Program-made: the position numbers and the translations under genes
Part shown: positions 62,318 through 64,000 of the stretch, piece after piece
Layout of the letters: each line of letters begins with the position of its first letter
Position numbering within the stretch: the first letter of the stretch is position 1
From: Flavobacteriaceae bacterium
GTDB lineage: Bacteria > Bacteroidota > Bacteroidia > Flavobacteriales > Flavobacteriaceae
Length of the DNA stretch: 64,000 nt
Assembly: GCA_013214065.1 (NCBI GenBank)
Contig: JABSPK010000006.1
Coordinates: forward strand, 1-64,000
Reading direction: 5' to 3'
The notes under the pieces: generated by a model
Seen by the model: the letters and a program-made list of their open reading frames with translations, nothing else
Told to the model about the DNA's origin: nothing
The model's database searches: none

Positions 62318-62512
62318 ATTTGGTTCGGGTCGTTTGTTGCGATCCGATTAAAAGGGAATTCGGTGTAAGACCGAAGCTGTTCCCGCAACTGTAAACCCTG
62401 CCGCTGTCGCGGCACCCAGTTTGGGGCGTCTATTTCCGCAATGCCACTGTTTCGTTGAAATGGGAAGGCCGATAGACGTTGGTAAGCCAGGAGACCTGCC
62501 TTATTCGAACAG
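62318..62512 (+). ncRNA. Cobalamin riboswitch
   Basis: Conserved blocks appear in the right order on the plus strand: GGGAATTCGGTGTAAGACCG, then GCTGTTCCCGCAACTGTAA, the CCGCTGTCGCGG stem, and the B12 box AAGCCAGGAGACCTGCC at 62484-62500. The edges are approximate. It lies 70 bp before the btuB start and should reduce btuB expression when adenosylcobalamin or a related form binds. It fills most of the 328-bp gap between btuF and btuB, the only gap above 300 bp here. Confidence 0.95.
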
Positions 62513-62581
62513 AATGTGAAACTTTCGGGATAGAAGTTTGCATATGGCACACATATGGCTTTTCCGAGCAAACAAAAACAA

Positions 62582-64000
62582 ATGAAGAACAACCTTTGGG
62601 GGTTTTGTACCCTAGCGCTTTTTAGCGCAACCGCAACGGCACAACAAGACACTGTGGCCGTGAAAAAATTGGACGAAGTGGTGGTCACCGACAGCCGTTT
62701 TGCCTTAAAACGTGAAAATTCAGGGAAGACGGTCATCAAGATCGACAGCCTTGAGATCCAACGCAACCAGGGGAAGACCCTGGCCGAACTTTTGAACACC
62801 CAGACCGGGTTCGAACTTAATGGAAGCCGGAGCAATGCCGGCCAGAACCTTGGCGTATTCAGTAGGGGAGGGAGCAATCGGCAAGTTTTGGTACTGATCG
62901 ATGGCATTCAGGTATCGGATCCTTCCAGCCTTTCCGCTGAGTTCGATTTACGCCTTTTGAACCTGTCACAAATCCAATCGATTGAGATCATCAAGGGGGC
63001 GGCCTCTACCTTATACGGAAATGCGGCGGCCACTGCGGTAATCAACATTACGACCAAAAAAACTTCGGAACCGGGGTGGTCGGTGAACCTGACGTCGAGT
63101 GCTGGTACGAACCAATCGGCCGATGATCAGAATTTTGAGATCAACGATTTTTCGAACGCGGTCAATCTGGGGTATCGTGACGGGCAGTTGCGCGTAGATG
63201 GTTCTTTCAGCAACCAGAACACCAATGGCCTTTCGGCAGCGGTGGGTACCGAATCGGACCCCTTTAACCGAAACAACGCCAGTCTGGGCTTGGGCTATGC
63301 ATTCAGTTCGGCTTTTTCGGCCTCTTTCAAATTCTACTATGATGAATTGAATTTTGCGTTCGACAATGGTTTCCCCGTAGAAGATGCGGACAACAACTCG
63401 AAAAGTGAGCAGTTGCGCTACCAGTTAGGTTCGACCTATACCTATGGTAAAGGGAGTTTGCATTTCAATGCGGCCTTTAACAAGATCGATCGGCAGTTCT
63501 TTTCGGCCTTTCCATCCCAATTCGATTCGGAATCCTTCACCTTTGATCTGTTCCATAAATACATCATTGATTCGAAATGGCACACCATCGTGGGGATTAA
63601 TTTGATCGATCATAAGACGGAGTTCGAAAACGAGGAAACGACCACCTCTATCGACCCCTATGCCAACGTGGTCTATGTATCCGATTTCGGTTTGAACCTG
63701 AATGCCGGTGCCCGATTGAACAATCACAGCGAATACGGCAGCAATCTGGTGTATAACTTCAACCCTTCGTACCGCTTCAAAATACAAGAGGGCTATTTGA
63801 AGTTCTTTAGCTCGTACGCCACCTCCTTTATTGCGCCTAACCTTTCGCAATTGTTCGGGGCCTTTGGACCCAATCCTGATTTGGACCCCGAAGAGAACGC
63901 CACCTTTGAAATCGGGTTCGAATACCGACCGAACAATAACTTCCGGTTCTCTACCTTGTATTTTAACCGAAAGGAGGACAACAACATTGCCTTTGAATTG
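62582..64000 (+). CDS. btuB: TonB-dependent vitamin B12 receptor (3' truncated)
   Basis: 473 residues are visible and the frame is still open at the window edge. The ATG at 62582 gives a signal peptide MKNNLWGFCTLALFSATATA; an in-frame ATG at 62555 would add nine residues. A TonB box lies at VKKLDEVVVT, and the plug domain follows (about 40-150, with GKTLAELLNTQTGF, VLIDGIQVSDPSSL and IEIIKGAASTLYGNAAATAVINI as landmarks: LIDGIQ and LYGNAA). Barrel strands follow, including SSYATSFIAPNLSQLFG. The preceding cobalamin riboswitch identifies the substrate. It should carry B12 across the outer membrane to BtuF. Confidence 0.93.
   Translation, partial: MKNNLWGFCTLALFSATATAQQDTVAVKKLDEVVVTDSRFALKRENSGKTVIKIDSLEIQRNQGKTLAELLNTQTGFELNGSRSNAGQNLGVFSRGGSNRQVLVLIDGIQVSDPSSLSAEFDLRLLNLSQIQSIEIIKGAASTLYGNAAATAVINITTKKTSEPGWSVNLTSSAGTNQSADDQNFEINDFSNAVNLGYRDGQLRVDGSFSNQNTNGLSAAVGTESDPFNRNNASLGLGYAFSSAFSASFKFYYDELNFAFDNGFPVEDADNNSKSEQLRYQLGSTYTYGKGSLHFNAAFNKIDRQFFSAFPSQFDSESFTFDLFHKYIIDSKWHTIVGINLIDHKTEFENEETTTSIDPYANVVYVSDFGLNLNAGARLNNHSEYGSNLVYNFNPSYRFKIQEGYLKFFSSYATSFIAPNLSQLFGAFGPNPDLDPEENATFEIGFEYRPNNNFRFSTLYFNRKEDNNIAFEL

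Noticed and set aside
62254-62907. N-terminal extension of the btuF frame to 62907
   Set aside because: It would run antisense through the cobalamin riboswitch and the btuB start, is not protein-like, and bypasses the lipoprotein signal at 62253.
2-64000. Defence island, prophage, integron or insertion sequence
   Set aside because: No transposase, integrase, nuclease-helicase or toxin-antitoxin pair was found; every gene has a housekeeping, transport or envelope family, and no direct repeat bounded a block.
2-64000. CRISPR array, tRNA or rRNA
   Set aside because: No regularly spaced repeats and no cloverleaf or rRNA segments were recognised; a tRNAscan and CRISPR search would settle it.

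Overview
The window reads as chromosomal DNA of a marine-type member of the Flavobacteriaceae (Bacteroidota). Evidence: a type B T9SS sorting domain, DUF4199 and DUF6515-like proteins, a 950-residue CarB, type B ribosomal protein L31, TonB-dependent uptake, and promoters of the TAnnTTTG type (-7 box) instead of sigma70 boxes. The genus cannot be fixed from sequence alone; relatives of Maribacter, Muricauda or Robiginitalea are plausible. Coding density is very high. Only one gene-free stretch exceeds 300 bases, and it holds a cobalamin riboswitch.

Layout, left to right. 1-6 kb: 3' part of a secreted PQQ-sugar dehydrogenase/PKD/cytochrome c protein, a GNAT acetyltransferase and an M1 metallopeptidase. 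4.3-10.2 kb: a trehalose block, with a fused OtsA-OtsB enzyme, a propeller-NTF2 protein and a TMEM175-like channel on the minus strand, and a GH15 glucoamylase/trehalase-type hydrolase diverging on the plus strand. 10.2-20 kb: a PLP decarboxylase, then a fatty-acid degradation operon (marR, fadN-type multifunctional enzyme, thiolase, acyl-CoA dehydrogenase) with a perfect 24-bp palindrome over the marR promoter, preceded by a long-chain acyl-CoA ligase. 20-30 kb: GNAT, purL, DUF5916-type outer membrane protein, SulP transporter, SDR and AraC regulator.

30-37 kb: RsmB-type rRNA methyltransferase, two small secreted proteins, an ECF sigma factor with a membrane protein and a Spy/CpxP-like protein, then an ABC exporter and phosphoglucomutase. 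37-48 kb: a T9SS type B secreted protein, GT2 glycosyltransferase, DUF4199, rpmE2, GlmU-like protein, MtaB, small YjdJ-type GNAT, alpha/beta hydrolase, lytic transglycosylase, TPR-like and DUF6263-like proteins. 48-56 kb: rpmH (52 aa), carB, a PagL-like outer membrane protein, and the oxidative pentose phosphate genes gndA (minus) and zwf-pgl (plus). 55.8-64 kb: a damaged membrane-protein gene, a secreted protein of unknown function diverging from an HxlR regulator, thioesterase, rmuC, and a vitamin B12 locus: btuF-btuC-btuD on minus and riboswitch-btuB (running off the right edge) on plus.

I found no CRISPR array, tRNA, rRNA, insertion sequence, prophage or defence island, and nothing I would call a new system. 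The best items for follow-up are the palindrome over the fad promoter, an SDR gene with no ATG and an Arg at the catalytic Ser position, a membrane-protein gene with an amber codon five codons in, and two genes whose -7 boxes predict leaderless transcripts. Function calls rest on family motifs read by eye; no database search was possible.
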